Source of the DNA: an uncultured Lentisphaerota bacterium
GTDB taxonomy: Bacteria > Verrucomicrobiota > Lentisphaeria > Victivallales > UBA1829
Length of the DNA: 64,000 nucleotides
Direction of reading: 5' to 3'
Assembly (NCBI GenBank): GCA_900320095.1
Contig: ONQZ01000011.1
Span: forward strand, 55,382-119,381
Made by a program: the position numbers and the translations under genes
The notes under the pieces: model-generated
Told to the model about the DNA's origin: nothing
The model's input: only the letters and a program-made list of their open reading frames with translations
The model's database searches: none
Shown: positions 15,717-24,151 of the stretch, piece after piece
Layout: each line of letters opens with the position of its first letter
Position numbering within the stretch: the stretch's first letter is position 1

Positions 15717-18674
15717 ATGCTGAAAAAAGTCATTCTCTCCGCCTGCTGCGTTCTCGCGCTGGCCGCCGCACGGGACGTTTCCGCGCAGCAGCCGTCGCAG
15801 ATGGGCGCGGCCGCCACTCCCTACGTGATGTTCGACAGCGCGCCCGGCGCGTTCCAGCTCGCGAAGGACGGCGTTTCCGCCAAAATTCTGGTCGATTCCG
15901 CCGACTGGGCGGGCGTGATCCGCGCCGCTAAGGACCTCGGCGACGACGTCGGCAAGGTCACGGGCAAGGCTTCGGAAGTCGTCACGACCGAAATATACAC
16001 CGAAAACAAGATCGAAAAAGGCTCCGTGGTGGTCGGCACGATCGGCAAAAGCAAGCTCATCGACGGCCTCATCGCCGACAGGAAGATCGACGTCTCGAAG
16101 ATCAAGGGCCAGTGGGAATCGTTCCTGATCCAGACCGTCGACGGCAGCCTGGTCGTCGCGGGCAGCGACAAGCGCGGCACCATCTTCGGCATCTACGACA
16201 TCTCCGAGAAGATCGGCGTGTCCCCGTGGTACTGGTGGGCCGACGTCCCGGCGAAGAAGCACGACTCCCTCTTCATCGTCCCCGGCGCGTTCGTTCAGGG
16301 ACCGCCGAAGGTGAAATACCGCGGCATCTTCATCAATGACGAAGAACCGGCGTTCGGCCCGTGGGCGCGCGCCCAGTTCGGCGGCATCAACTCCAAGATG
16401 TACGTCCACATGTTCGAACTCATCCTGCGCCTCAAAGGCAACTACCTGTGGCCCGCGATGTGGGGCAAGGCGTTCAACGAGGACGACCCGGAGAACCCGC
16501 GCCTCGCCGACGAATACGGCATCGTGATGGGTACCAGCCACCACGAACCCATGATGCGCAACCAGGAGGAATGGACGAAGCGCAACCGCAACCGCCAGCT
16601 CGGCGCGTGGAACTACAACACCAATAAGGAAAACCTCTACAACTTCTGGAAAGAGGGCATCACGCGCAACGCCAAGTACGACAACCTCGTGACCATCGGC
16701 ATGCGCGGCGACGGCGACGAGCCCATGGGCGGCCGCGGCTCCAAGATGGAGGACAACATCAAGATCCTGACCGACGTCATCAAGGACCAGCGCACGCTGA
16801 TCGAAGAGGCGTATGGCAAGCCCGCCTCCGAGGTCCCGCAGATGTGGGCGATCTACAAGGAAGTCCAGGACTACTACGACAGCGGCATGCGCGTCCCCGA
16901 CGACGTCATCATCCTCTGGTGCGATGACAACTGGGGCAACGTCCGCCGTCTGCCTACCCCGGAAGAACGCAAGCGTTCCGGCGGCGCGGGCATGTACTAC
17001 CACGTCGACTACGTCGGCGGCCCCCACAGCTACCGCTGGCTGAACGTGAGCCCCGTCCCGAAACTCTGGGAACAGCTGAACCTGACCTACCGCTGGGGCG
17101 CGGACAAGCTCTGGATCCTGAACACCGGCGACCTGAAGCCGATGGAGATCCCGATCGACTTCGTGCTGAAGTTCGCGTATGATCCGGACGCCATCCCGCA
17201 GGACAAGATCGGCGAATACACGGTGAACTGGGCGAAGGAGCAGTTCGGCGACGAGTACGCCGAAGAGATCGCCGACATCGTGTCGAAGTACGCGAAGTAC
17301 AACGCCTGGCGCAAGCCCGAAATCCTCGACGCCAACACGTACAGCGTGGTCAATGACCGCGAGGCCGACGGCGTCGTCGAAGCCTGGCTGAAGCTCGTCG
17401 ACCGCGCCGAAGCGCTCAAGGCGAAGATGCCGAAGGAATACCAGGACGCCTACTTCCAGCTCGTCTACCACCCGGTGAAGGCTTCCGCGCAGGTCGCCGA
17501 ACTCCAGGTCGATGCCGGAAAGAACCGTCTCTACGCCCAGCAGGGCCGCGCATCCGCCAACGAGTTCGCGCATTTCGCGCGCCAGCTCTTCGAAGAGGAT
17601 AAGAAGCTCGGCGATGTGTACAATAAGGAAATCGCCGGCGGCAAGTGGATCCACATGATGGACCAGCCGCACATCGGCACCTCGCAGAACGGCTGGGATA
17701 CCCCGAACAGCAACCAGATGCCGCGTCTTACCGAACTGAACGTCCCGGACGTCTCCGAGATCGGCGTGGCGGTCGAGAACAACAACCAGGCATGGCCTGC
17801 TACGGAAGACCTCATGCTCCCGACGTTCGACAGTTGGAACCCCGTCAAGCATGTCTTCGAAGTCTTCCGCCGCGGCAAGCAGGAAGCCAAGTTCACGGTC
17901 AAGACCACCGAACCGTGGATCAAGGTCGACGTGACCGAAGACGTCGCCTCCGTGATCGATGTCCCCGTGAACGTTGAGATCGACTGGGCGAAGGCGCAGA
18001 ACGGCACGAACGCCGGTTACATCGAAGTCACCGGCCCGAACGGCACCGCGAAGATCCGCGTCGCCGCCGTCAAGGCCGACGCTCCGGCCGCCAAGAACGG
18101 TGAAAAGACCGTCTGGGGCGCGCTCGCCGGCCCGATCTCCATTCCCGCCGGACAGCCCGCGAAGGTCAACGCCGTCGGCGACGTGACCTGGAAGCTCATC
18201 CCGGACTACGGCCGTGCGGACGGCGGCATGTGCATCTTCCCCGTGACCGCCGACAGCATCACCGACTACACCAAGGCTCCGAGCATGGAGTATCCGATCT
18301 ACATCTCCGAGCCCGGTAAGTACGACATCACGCTCTACACGTCCCCGACCCTGAACTTCGTCCCGGACCGCGGCCTCCGCGTGTCGGTCGGCATCGACGA
18401 CGCCAAGCCGAACACGATCGACGCCTACGGAAACGTCCAGCGCGGCAACTATCGTCAGACCTTCGAGTCCGGCGGCACCAACTGGGACCAGAACGTGAAG
18501 GAAAACATCCGCAGGATGCGCACGCAGCTCGACGTCGAGAATGTCGGCACGCACACACTCAAGATTTACATGGTCGATCCGGCCGTCGTCGTCGAGAAGA
18601 TCGTGATCTCCAAGGGCAACCTCCCGCAGACCTACTTCGGACCGAAATTCAGCACCCCGGTAAAGACGAAATAA
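15717..18674 (+). CDS. GH115 xylan alpha-1,2-glucuronidase
   Basis: A 985-residue secreted family GH115 glycoside hydrolase, which removes (methyl)glucuronic acid from internal xylose residues of xylan. The start at 15717 is preferred over the ATG at 15702 because AGGA at 15705-15708 has correct spacing only for it. A signal peptide of about 24 residues ends in DVSA before QQP. Typical GH115 segments follow: GTIFGIYDISEKIGVSPWYWW, KYRGIFINDEEPAFGPWAR, LKGNYLWPAMWGKAFNEDD, GTSHHEPMMRNQEEW, and WCDDNWGNVRRLPTPEE. The C-terminal third forms beta domains (from about residue 650) with a Gylcosyl_hydro_115 C-terminal module. It stands in a single-gene unit with tandem terminators behind it. Confidence 0.92.
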   Translation: MLKKVILSACCVLALAAARDVSAQQPSQMGAAATPYVMFDSAPGAFQLAKDGVSAKILVDSADWAGVIRAAKDLGDDVGKVTGKASEVVTTEIYTENKIEKGSVVVGTIGKSKLIDGLIADRKIDVSKIKGQWESFLIQTVDGSLVVAGSDKRGTIFGIYDISEKIGVSPWYWWADVPAKKHDSLFIVPGAFVQGPPKVKYRGIFINDEEPAFGPWARAQFGGINSKMYVHMFELILRLKGNYLWPAMWGKAFNEDDPENPRLADEYGIVMGTSHHEPMMRNQEEWTKRNRNRQLGAWNYNTNKENLYNFWKEGITRNAKYDNLVTIGMRGDGDEPMGGRGSKMEDNIKILTDVIKDQRTLIEEAYGKPASEVPQMWAIYKEVQDYYDSGMRVPDDVIILWCDDNWGNVRRLPTPEERKRSGGAGMYYHVDYVGGPHSYRWLNVSPVPKLWEQLNLTYRWGADKLWILNTGDLKPMEIPIDFVLKFAYDPDAIPQDKIGEYTVNWAKEQFGDEYAEEIADIVSKYAKYNAWRKPEILDANTYSVVNDREADGVVEAWLKLVDRAEALKAKMPKEYQDAYFQLVYHPVKASAQVAELQVDAGKNRLYAQQGRASANEFAHFARQLFEEDKKLGDVYNKEIAGGKWIHMMDQPHIGTSQNGWDTPNSNQMPRLTELNVPDVSEIGVAVENNNQAWPATEDLMLPTFDSWNPVKHVFEVFRRGKQEAKFTVKTTEPWIKVDVTEDVASVIDVPVNVEIDWAKAQNGTNAGYIEVTGPNGTAKIRVAAVKADAPAAKNGEKTVWGALAGPISIPAGQPAKVNAVGDVTWKLIPDYGRADGGMCIFPVTADSITDYTKAPSMEYPIYISEPGKYDITLYTSPTLNFVPDRGLRVSVGIDDAKPNTIDAYGNVQRGNYRQTFESGGTNWDQNVKENIRRMRTQLDVENVGTHTLKIYMVDPAVVVEKIVISKGNLPQTYFGPKFSTPVKTK

Positions 18675-18704
18675 GCCTTCTCCTGCTGAAACTCTGAACT
18701 CACG

Positions 18705-18743
18705 CCATGCCGGACGCCTCAAAAACGCCCGGCATGGTTTTTT
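18705..18743 (+). terminator. Terminator of the GH115 gene, copy 1
   Basis: CCATGCCGG (18705-18713) pairs with CCGGCATGG (18729-18737), then six T. The 37 bases 18708-18744 are repeated exactly at 18826-18862. Confidence 0.85.
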
Positions 18744-18780
18744 CGTGCGTTTTTTTCCGGCCTTGTTTGCAATATTCCCC

Positions 18781-18803
18781 GTGCGCGAGCGTAAGCCGCG
18801 CAC
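18781..18803. repeat. GC palindrome, intergenic hairpin element
   Basis: GTGCGCG (18781-18787) pairs with CGCGCAC (18797-18803). A near-identical 22-base hairpin occurs at 61989-62010, also downstream of a gene and also followed by GCTTGCAG, suggesting a dispersed element. This copy lies between two exact copies of a terminator. Confidence 0.55.
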
Positions 18804-18824
18804 ATCTTCAGCACTGCTTGCAGT

Positions 18825-18862
18825 GTGCCGGACGCCTCAAAAACGCCCGGCATGGTTTTTTC
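18825..18862 (+). terminator. Terminator copy 2 (exact 37-base duplication)
   Basis: The same hairpin and T run as 18708-18744, with a slightly shorter stem because the leading CCA is changed to GTG. It forms a direct repeat with 81 bases between copies. Confidence 0.75.
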
Positions 18863-18933
18863 TTTTGTTCGCCTTGCATTCGGGATAAAGGGCATTATAA
18901 CCTGCCTGCCGCCATGGCTTTTGATTCTTTGTT

Positions 18934-18981
18934 CCATGGCGGGGAGGGGAGTCGTTACGAATCCAGGTCGGTGTCGCCGGC
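18934..18981. repeat. Direct repeat of the transporter gene end, copy 1
   Basis: 13 bases (18934-18946) and 27 bases (18955-18981) are identical to 19515-19527 and 19531-19557. The 27-base block encodes, on the minus strand, the last residues AGDTDLDS and stop of the transporter gene, here placed after the 167-residue gene. Confidence 0.8.
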
Positions 18982-19014
18982 ATTGTCAGCGTCGGATTTT
19001 TCGGATTCCGGGTA

Positions 19015-19518
19015 TTATTCCCGGTTTTCCTTCTGAACCTCCTGCCTCTTGAACCGGTCAATATTCAGTTTCCGGTACAGCTCGTCGTCCCGTTTCGATT
19101 CGTAGCCGAGTTCGCCCGGCAGTTCGACGCGGAAGTCGACGCCGCCGGGCTGGGCGCTTCTGATGCGGATGTGGAGCAGCGCCTTGCTCAGATAGATCGA
19201 ATCCTTCCTCAGCGTGTCGATCTCGCGCACGATGTCGAACGCCAGTTCGGGATTGTTGATGATGTATTCAACTTCCATTGAGCCGTCGCCGAACGGTTTG
19301 ACATGGTAATCCTCGATGTCAAACTTTTCTTTGAGCGGGTGGCAGATCGTGTAAAGTGTTTCGGCGATCCTGTTGTTCGTTGGAACAATATTATCCGCCG
19401 TCCTGTAAAGGCTATAACAAACCCAGATGCCCCAGGCGAATAATCCGACGGCAATGAGGTTGAAGAAAAATCTCTTTTTCAGGGGCGTTTTTGCCCCGGG
19501 TTGTCCTGTGGGGGCCAT
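19015..19518 (-). CDS. Small single-pass membrane protein of unknown function
   Basis: A 167-residue protein with a basic N-terminus, one transmembrane helix at about residues 17-36 (FFFNLIAVGLFAWGIWVCY) and a soluble, probably periplasmic domain of about 125 residues (KPFGDGSMEVEYIINNPE, LGYESKRDDELYRKLN). I do not recognise the family. It starts 12 bases after the transporter stop and is probably co-transcribed with it. After its TAA stop the same frame stays open for 19 codons and ends with the same AGDTDLDS-stop as the transporter, showing that the 3' end was copied or that the TAA is a nonsense change in a formerly longer gene. Confidence 0.7.
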   Translation of the reverse strand: MAPTGQPGAKTPLKKRFFFNLIAVGLFAWGIWVCYSLYRTADNIVPTNNRIAETLYTICHPLKEKFDIEDYHVKPFGDGSMEVEYIINNPELAFDIVREIDTLRKDSIYLSKALLHIRIRSAQPGGVDFRVELPGELGYESKRDDELYRKLNIDRFKRQEVQKENRE

Positions 19519-19557
19519 GGCGGGGAGTCCTTACGAATCCAGGTCGGTGTCGCCGGC
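19515..19557. repeat. Direct repeat of the transporter gene end, copy 2
   Basis: Partner of 18934-18981. It spans the last codons of the transporter and the start codon region of the 167-residue gene. Confidence 0.8.
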
Positions 19558-21801
19558 GGAGGCCGCGAGGAAGGTGGTCGGCATCCCTTCGAGCTGGGCG
19601 CTGACGCGTTCGTAGAAGGAACGGCAGTCCTCGACCTGCGGCGGGATGAATCCGAGGAAGATGAGCGATGCGTGCGAGGAATATGCGCGGAACGCCGTTT
19701 CGAAATCCGCTTCCTGTGAGAGTACGAGGTGCTGCGCCTCGATGCGCGAATCGTAGGCGAGCTGCGCGAGCTCCTTTTCCGCCTCGGGACGGTGTTCCGG
19801 GTCCGCCAGGCGCAGCAGACGGATCGTCGTCTTGTGCCATCCGCGGTTGCAGGTCAGCAGGTGCGCGAGGATGAGCATGAGGGAGCCGTTCTGGCGTCCG
19901 CGCCACCAGATGTCGATGGGGCCGTCGCCCGGCTCCTCGGAGGCGCGTTCGGGGTTGATTAGGACGAGGGTGTTCATGCGGAGCAGCCGGATGGTCTGGA
20001 GGTGCCGGAAGAACGCCTCGACGCGGTCGGCGTTGACGGGCCAGCCGGAGAGGACGATGTTCGGCGCGAGCGGCCCGAGCGAATGCGACTGCAGGAAGAC
20101 GTTCAGCGCCTCGTCGAAATCGGTCTCCTCGGAGGTCGTGACCGCCACGGGGAGGAATATCGTGCCGGATTCCTGCGCGATCTCCCAGAGTTTCGCCTCC
20201 TCCTGCCTGCGCTGTTTCTCGGCGGCGGCGGGATCGGGTCCGGGGTTCAGGAAGCGCGCCACGGACATGATGCCGCGTTCGTTGTTCAGCAGCGAGCCGT
20301 AGCGGATGAGCGCGAGGTGTTTCTTGTCCGGCCCGGCGAGGATGAGGATCTGCGGACGCCAGTTCTTCGCGTCGGACGGCATGGACGCGAGGCGGATGAG
20401 GTCGCGGCGGATGCGTTCGAAGTAGTAGCCGCGGCGGGCGTCGCCGAAGGTGCTGGCGAGCGATTTCCGGCGGGCGATGAAGAAGAGGACGCCCACGATG
20501 AAGAAGGCGACGATCAGCAGTCCGGCGTTGATGAAGAGCGCCACGGCGAAGCACGCGACCGCCCCGTAGCAGCCGACCGCCCAGTGGAACAGGCGGAATT
20601 TCGGGCGGAAGGACGGGTTTGCGGCGAAATGCTCCATGGCGGCCGCAATGTTGATGATCGCGTAGGTGAACAGGGTGAACATGGTCACGAGCTCGGCGAC
20701 GGCGTTCAGCGCGGTGCCGCCTCCGGCCTGGCGGCTGCCCCAGAACAGGATGCCCGCCGAGATCAGGAGCGTCAGGCACATCGCCGGGAGCGGTTCGTTG
20801 TTCTTGCCGCGTCCCCAGGCGAAGAAGTTCAGCGGATGGAAGATTCTGTCCGCGGCGAACGCCTGCAGAATGCGCGGCGCGCCGATCAGTGTACCGAGCG
20901 CGCTGGAGAGCGTGGCGGCCGCCATGCCGGCGAAAACGAGGAATCCGGTGTGGAAGACGGCGTTTTTCACGAGCGTGCCGTAGGTGTTTTCGATGAGGTC
21001 GGCCCGGTTCCACGCCGCGCCGAAGAGCAGGATCTCCACCGCGTAGATCACGAACCCGACGCCGATCGCGATCATCGTGCCGCGCGGGATGGATTTGCGC
21101 GCGTCCTGCAGGTCGCCGGACATGTTGACGCCCGCGAGGAATCCGGTCACGGCGGGGAAGAAGATCGCGAAGTTCGTCGCGAGGATCAGGATGTCGACCT
21201 TCACGCCCTTGACCGCGTGAAAATTGGTGCGGAGCCCTTCGAGCGTCGGCCCGCTCGCCGCCGCGCCGCCCAGGATCGCCACGATGGACAGCGCCAGGAT
21301 CGCCATGATCACGTACTGCGTCCGGATCGCCCAGTTCGCGCCGATCATCGCGATGGTGAAGAGGACCGCCAGCGGGATCATCCCGACCCACAGCCGGACG
21401 TCCGCGAACGACGGAAACACCGTCACGAAGGCTTCCGTGAAGCCGATCACGTAGAACGGCACGGACAGCGACTGCGACACGTAGTAGGTCAGCCCGATGG
21501 ACGCGCCGAAGCCCGGCCCCAGCGAACGCGAGATCAGGAAGTACGGGCCGCCGCTCTTCACCGGCGTGTTCGTGGAGATCGCCGAGATGGAGAGGCCCGT
21601 GGCGACCGCGATGCTTTCCGCGACCAGCAGGATGCCGAACGCGCCCGCGATGCCGAGGTTGCCCACGATCGTCCCCAGACGCATGAACATCACCACGCCG
21701 AGAATGGTCAGGATGGACGGCAGGAAGACCCCGCTGAATGTGTTGAAACTGTATCCTTTTGCGGCGGGTTCCGCCGCCTGTTCGTTCTGTTCCGGTCTCA
21801 T
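19531..21801 (-). CDS. APC-superfamily transporter, SLC12 (cation-chloride cotransporter)-like
   Basis: A 756-residue polytopic inner-membrane transporter. Residues about 20-460 contain twelve hydrophobic helices and start with FSGVFLPSILTILGVVMFMRLG, closely resembling the first helix of SLC12/cation-chloride cotransporters and bacterial relatives; STNTPVKSGGPYFLISRSLG carries the helix-3 region. The C-terminal 290 residues form a cytoplasmic regulatory domain, as in SLC12 proteins (ILILAGPDKKHLALIRYGS; INPERASEEPGDGPIDIWW). Substrate may be ions or amino acids; the long C-terminal domain favours the SLC12-like group. It has its own promoter and is followed after 12 bases by the 167-residue membrane protein, a possible accessory subunit. 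Confidence 0.85.
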   Translation of the reverse strand: MRPEQNEQAAEPAAKGYSFNTFSGVFLPSILTILGVVMFMRLGTIVGNLGIAGAFGILLVAESIAVATGLSISAISTNTPVKSGGPYFLISRSLGPGFGASIGLTYYVSQSLSVPFYVIGFTEAFVTVFPSFADVRLWVGMIPLAVLFTIAMIGANWAIRTQYVIMAILALSIVAILGGAAASGPTLEGLRTNFHAVKGVKVDILILATNFAIFFPAVTGFLAGVNMSGDLQDARKSIPRGTMIAIGVGFVIYAVEILLFGAAWNRADLIENTYGTLVKNAVFHTGFLVFAGMAAATLSSALGTLIGAPRILQAFAADRIFHPLNFFAWGRGKNNEPLPAMCLTLLISAGILFWGSRQAGGGTALNAVAELVTMFTLFTYAIINIAAAMEHFAANPSFRPKFRLFHWAVGCYGAVACFAVALFINAGLLIVAFFIVGVLFFIARRKSLASTFGDARRGYYFERIRRDLIRLASMPSDAKNWRPQILILAGPDKKHLALIRYGSLLNNERGIMSVARFLNPGPDPAAAEKQRRQEEAKLWEIAQESGTIFLPVAVTTSEETDFDEALNVFLQSHSLGPLAPNIVLSGWPVNADRVEAFFRHLQTIRLLRMNTLVLINPERASEEPGDGPIDIWWRGRQNGSLMLILAHLLTCNRGWHKTTIRLLRLADPEHRPEAEKELAQLAYDSRIEAQHLVLSQEADFETAFRAYSSHASLIFLGFIPPQVEDCRSFYERVSAQLEGMPTTFLAASAGDTDLDS

Positions 21802-21855
21802 CGTTATGCAGTCTTTCCGTTTGACGGTTCTTTCAGGTGTGTTTTTCCCCGCCTA

Positions 21856-21884
21856 ACTATACCACCCTTTTTTCCGGTTTTCAA
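21856..21884 (-). promoter_or_regulatory. Promoter of the SLC12-like transporter
   Basis: On the minus strand TTGAAA (21884-21879), 17 bp spacer, TATAGT (21861-21856). Confidence 0.7.
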
Positions 21885-21913
21885 GCTCGAAAACAATCTT
21901 TCTACTGAAAAAA

Positions 21914-22597
21914 TCAGTATTCAAAATGGGGCTTTGTGTCCAGGAGCTCGGCGTCGAGGACTGCCAGGACGCGCGCGAACGCCTCGCGCACCGCCAGTTT
22001 GATCCGGACCGAACGCGGCGCGACTTCGTCCGCCTCGAATCCGACCGCGTCGATGCCGTGCCGCGCGGCGAGATAGATCGCGCGTTCGCAGTGGAATCTC
22101 TGGCTGATGACCGTGAGCTCGGTCGCGCCGAAGAGATTGCGGGCGCGCACGACCGAATCCAGCGTGCGGAATCCGGCGTAGTCGGACAGCACGTCCTCCG
22201 GCGCCACGCCCTCCGCGACCAGGTCGCGCGCCATGTCGCCCGTCTCGTTGTAGTCCGTGCGGCCGTTGTCGCCCGACACGATGATCTTTCTGATCTTTCC
22301 CTCCTTGTAGAGTTCGACCGCCGCGCGGATCCGGTTGAGGAAATAGGTGTTAAGGTACTTCCCGTGGACCAGACGCGACGTGCCGGGCAGCAGGCCGTAT
22401 TCGCGGACGGGGACGGCTTCGACGTCGCTGTAGACGCGTCCGGCGGCATGGCGTTCGACGCGGCAGGCGGCGGCGAACAGGATGAGGCTCCCCAGTACGA
22501 CGCACAGCGCGAGGACGCCGCCCGCGGTCAGCAGGAGCCAGCGGACGCGCGAACGCTTCTTTTTTGCCGGTGTATGTTTGGTTTCGTCGGGATTCAT
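21914..22597 (-). CDS. SanA/YdcF-like DUF218 membrane protein
   Basis: A 227-residue protein of the SanA (vancomycin high-temperature exclusion) type within the DUF218 family, thought to act in envelope barrier function. It has a cytoplasmic basic start, one transmembrane helix at about residues 19-44, then the DUF218 fold: VYSDVEAVPVREYGLLPGTS, NRIRAAVELYKEGKIRKIIVSGDNG (residue about 90 onward), and TVISQRFHCERAIYLAARHG. The length matches E. coli SanA. No strong Shine-Dalgarno is seen. It lies downstream of the esterase gene beyond a terminator; no separate promoter was recognised. Confidence 0.82.
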   Translation of the reverse strand: MNPDETKHTPAKKKRSRVRWLLLTAGGVLALCVVLGSLILFAAACRVERHAAGRVYSDVEAVPVREYGLLPGTSRLVHGKYLNTYFLNRIRAAVELYKEGKIRKIIVSGDNGRTDYNETGDMARDLVAEGVAPEDVLSDYAGFRTLDSVVRARNLFGATELTVISQRFHCERAIYLAARHGIDAVGFEADEVAPRSVRIKLAVREAFARVLAVLDAELLDTKPHFEY

Positions 22598-22610
22598 CGT
22601 TTGCTGCGGA

Positions 22611-22649
22611 AAAGAAAAGGCCGCAGAGCTTTTTTACGGCGTCTGCGGC
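22611..22649 (-). terminator. Terminator after the SASA esterase gene
   Basis: Minus-strand hairpin: GCCGCAGA (22649-22642) pairs with TCTGCGGC (22627-22620), then CTTTTCTTTT. Confidence 0.75.
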
Positions 22650-22656
22650 GGAAGCG

Positions 22657-22706
22657 GAGCCTCCACTGAAGTAGTGCCGGGCTGACGCTCCGGCACGGGG
22701 AGGCTC
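22657..22706. repeat. Double palindrome, intergenic hairpin element
   Basis: Outer arms GAGCCTCC (22657-22664) and GGAGGCTC (22699-22706); inner arms GTGCCGG (22674-22680) and CCGGCAC (22690-22696). The left half TCCACTGnnGTAGTGCCG recurs at 41859-41877. Confidence 0.6.
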
Positions 22707-22717
22707 TCGTCAGTTCA

Positions 22718-24151
22718 TTAAAGCTTGGAGAAGCTTTCGTTCATCTTCTTCTCGTACTCGACGTCGATCTTGGTGTCGGGGATGGTCTTGCCGTTCTTGA
22801 CCTTTTCGATCACGACGTCGTCGAGCCACGCCTTGCCTTTGCCTTCGACCATGATGCCGATGCGGTCGCGGATCGCCTGCGCCGGGATGTCGAATTCGCC
22901 GGAGTAGCTGGTCCATTCCTTGGCGTCGGTGGCGTCGAAGAGCTGGAGATCGAGGCAGCGCTGGAATCCGGAGTTTTCGCCGCGGATGCGGATGGTGACC
23001 TTGCTGTAGCCTTCGTTCTTGACCTTGCAGGAGACTTTCACGTGCGAGCCGGCGACGTCGCGGATCCAGGTGCCGATGCCGTCCGCGCCGGGAGCCGTCG
23101 AAATCTCCTGGACCGAGGGAAGGGCGTTCGCCGGATCAAGGTTTTCAATACGCAGCGAGGCCGGGGCGGAGGCGTAAACTTCGGTGTCGCGGTGGGGATT
23201 GATGCGGATGGGATCCCAGCGGCGGGCTTCCCAGCCGAGCGGACGGTCTTCGCCCATCGTCATGTCGCCGTTTTCGACGGTGACCCAGCGGGCGTCGTAC
23301 TCCGCCATCTTCTTTTCGATTTCGGCGAGGAGCGGCTCGAACTTCTTGGCGGTGGCAGGTTCGCGCATCTTCAGGTAGGCGTCGAGATAACGGCAGCCGA
23401 AGATCTCGACGGAGTAGCCGGAGATGTGGAGTTCGTCGCCGCGGTGCATCAGGCCCTTCGAGCTGATGAGCTTGCAGTTTTCGATCTTGGATTCGACGTC
23501 CTGAATCATCCGGTTGAAGCCGTCGGTCCAGTTCACGTAGCGGCCGAGCTCGCCAACGAAGAGCGGCAGGTCGGCGATCCCGATGTCCGTGCGGACGTCG
23601 GTCACGAGCTTGTTGAGCTCGTTGATGTAGTTGCGGTTGCCGGTGTCGGACTCGCCCTGGTGCCAGAGCATCGCCTTGACTTCGCCCTGTTCCTGCGCGA
23701 ATTTGATCTTCTTGATGAGGTTGTCGTAGTTCGGCGCGCGGTCGGTGTTGTCGCGGCCGCCCTTGCTCAGTTCACGCATGGAGCGTCCGCCGCGGGCCGC
23801 GTGGATCAGGCCGACCGTCACGTCCGGATGCAGTTTCGCATAGTGCAGCGCGAAGGACTCGCCCGGACCGTAGCCGCGTCCGTACGGAGCGATGTTCTTC
23901 ACCCACTCCATCTTGTCGTTCAGCTCGAGCACCTGCGTCGTGCCGGTCAGATACTGAGGCAAGACGGGGTAGCCCGCGCCTTCCATGTTGGACTGGCCGG
24001 TCAGCAGGAAGATGTGGAATTTCTGTTTGTCGGCGGGGATTTTGACGACGTTCGGATCGAACTGCGATTCCGCGGTCGTCTGTGCGCAGGCGGTCGTGGC
24101 GGCCGCCGCGAGGATCGGCATAAGGCCCTTCATCATGCGGAAGAACTTCAT
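22718..24151 (-). CDS. Secreted sialate O-acetylesterase / acetyl-xylan esterase-like protein
   Basis: A 477-residue protein of the SASA/CE6 type SGNH hydrolases, which remove acetyl groups from sugars (sialic acid, xylan or pectin). A signal peptide covers about residues 1-22 (ACA then QTT). The block with the nucleophile, FLLTGQSNMEGAG, is at about 48-60 with Ser54. GLIHAARGGRSM near 137 and WHQGESDTGNRNY near 180 are further SASA blocks. From about residue 330 a jelly-roll, CBM-like domain follows (VSCKVKNEGYSKVTIRIRG). The start at 24151 is fixed by AGGAG just upstream. Companion enzymes in the window (GH115, GH43, GH29) favour a plant-glycan substrate over sialic acid. Confidence 0.83.
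   Translation of the reverse strand: MKFFRMMKGLMPILAAAATTACAQTTAESQFDPNVVKIPADKQKFHIFLLTGQSNMEGAGYPVLPQYLTGTTQVLELNDKMEWVKNIAPYGRGYGPGESFALHYAKLHPDVTVGLIHAARGGRSMRELSKGGRDNTDRAPNYDNLIKKIKFAQEQGEVKAMLWHQGESDTGNRNYINELNKLVTDVRTDIGIADLPLFVGELGRYVNWTDGFNRMIQDVESKIENCKLISSKGLMHRGDELHISGYSVEIFGCRYLDAYLKMREPATAKKFEPLLAEIEKKMAEYDARWVTVENGDMTMGEDRPLGWEARRWDPIRINPHRDTEVYASAPASLRIENLDPANALPSVQEISTAPGADGIGTWIRDVAGSHVKVSCKVKNEGYSKVTIRIRGENSGFQRCLDLQLFDATDAKEWTSYSGEFDIPAQAIRDRIGIMVEGKGKAWLDDVVIEKVKNGKTIPDTKIDVEYEKKMNESFSKL

Noticed and set aside
15684..18803. Antisense frame of 1,039 codons over the GH115 gene
   Set aside because: Shadow of codon bias in a clearly recognised glycoside hydrolase; composition is Arg/His/Asp/Val-rich without any family.
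20002..22002. Plus-strand frame of 666 codons over the SLC12-like transporter
   Set aside because: Highly charged Arg/Glu/Asp/His content typical of the reverse of a hydrophobic GC-rich gene; the minus-strand transporter is convincing.
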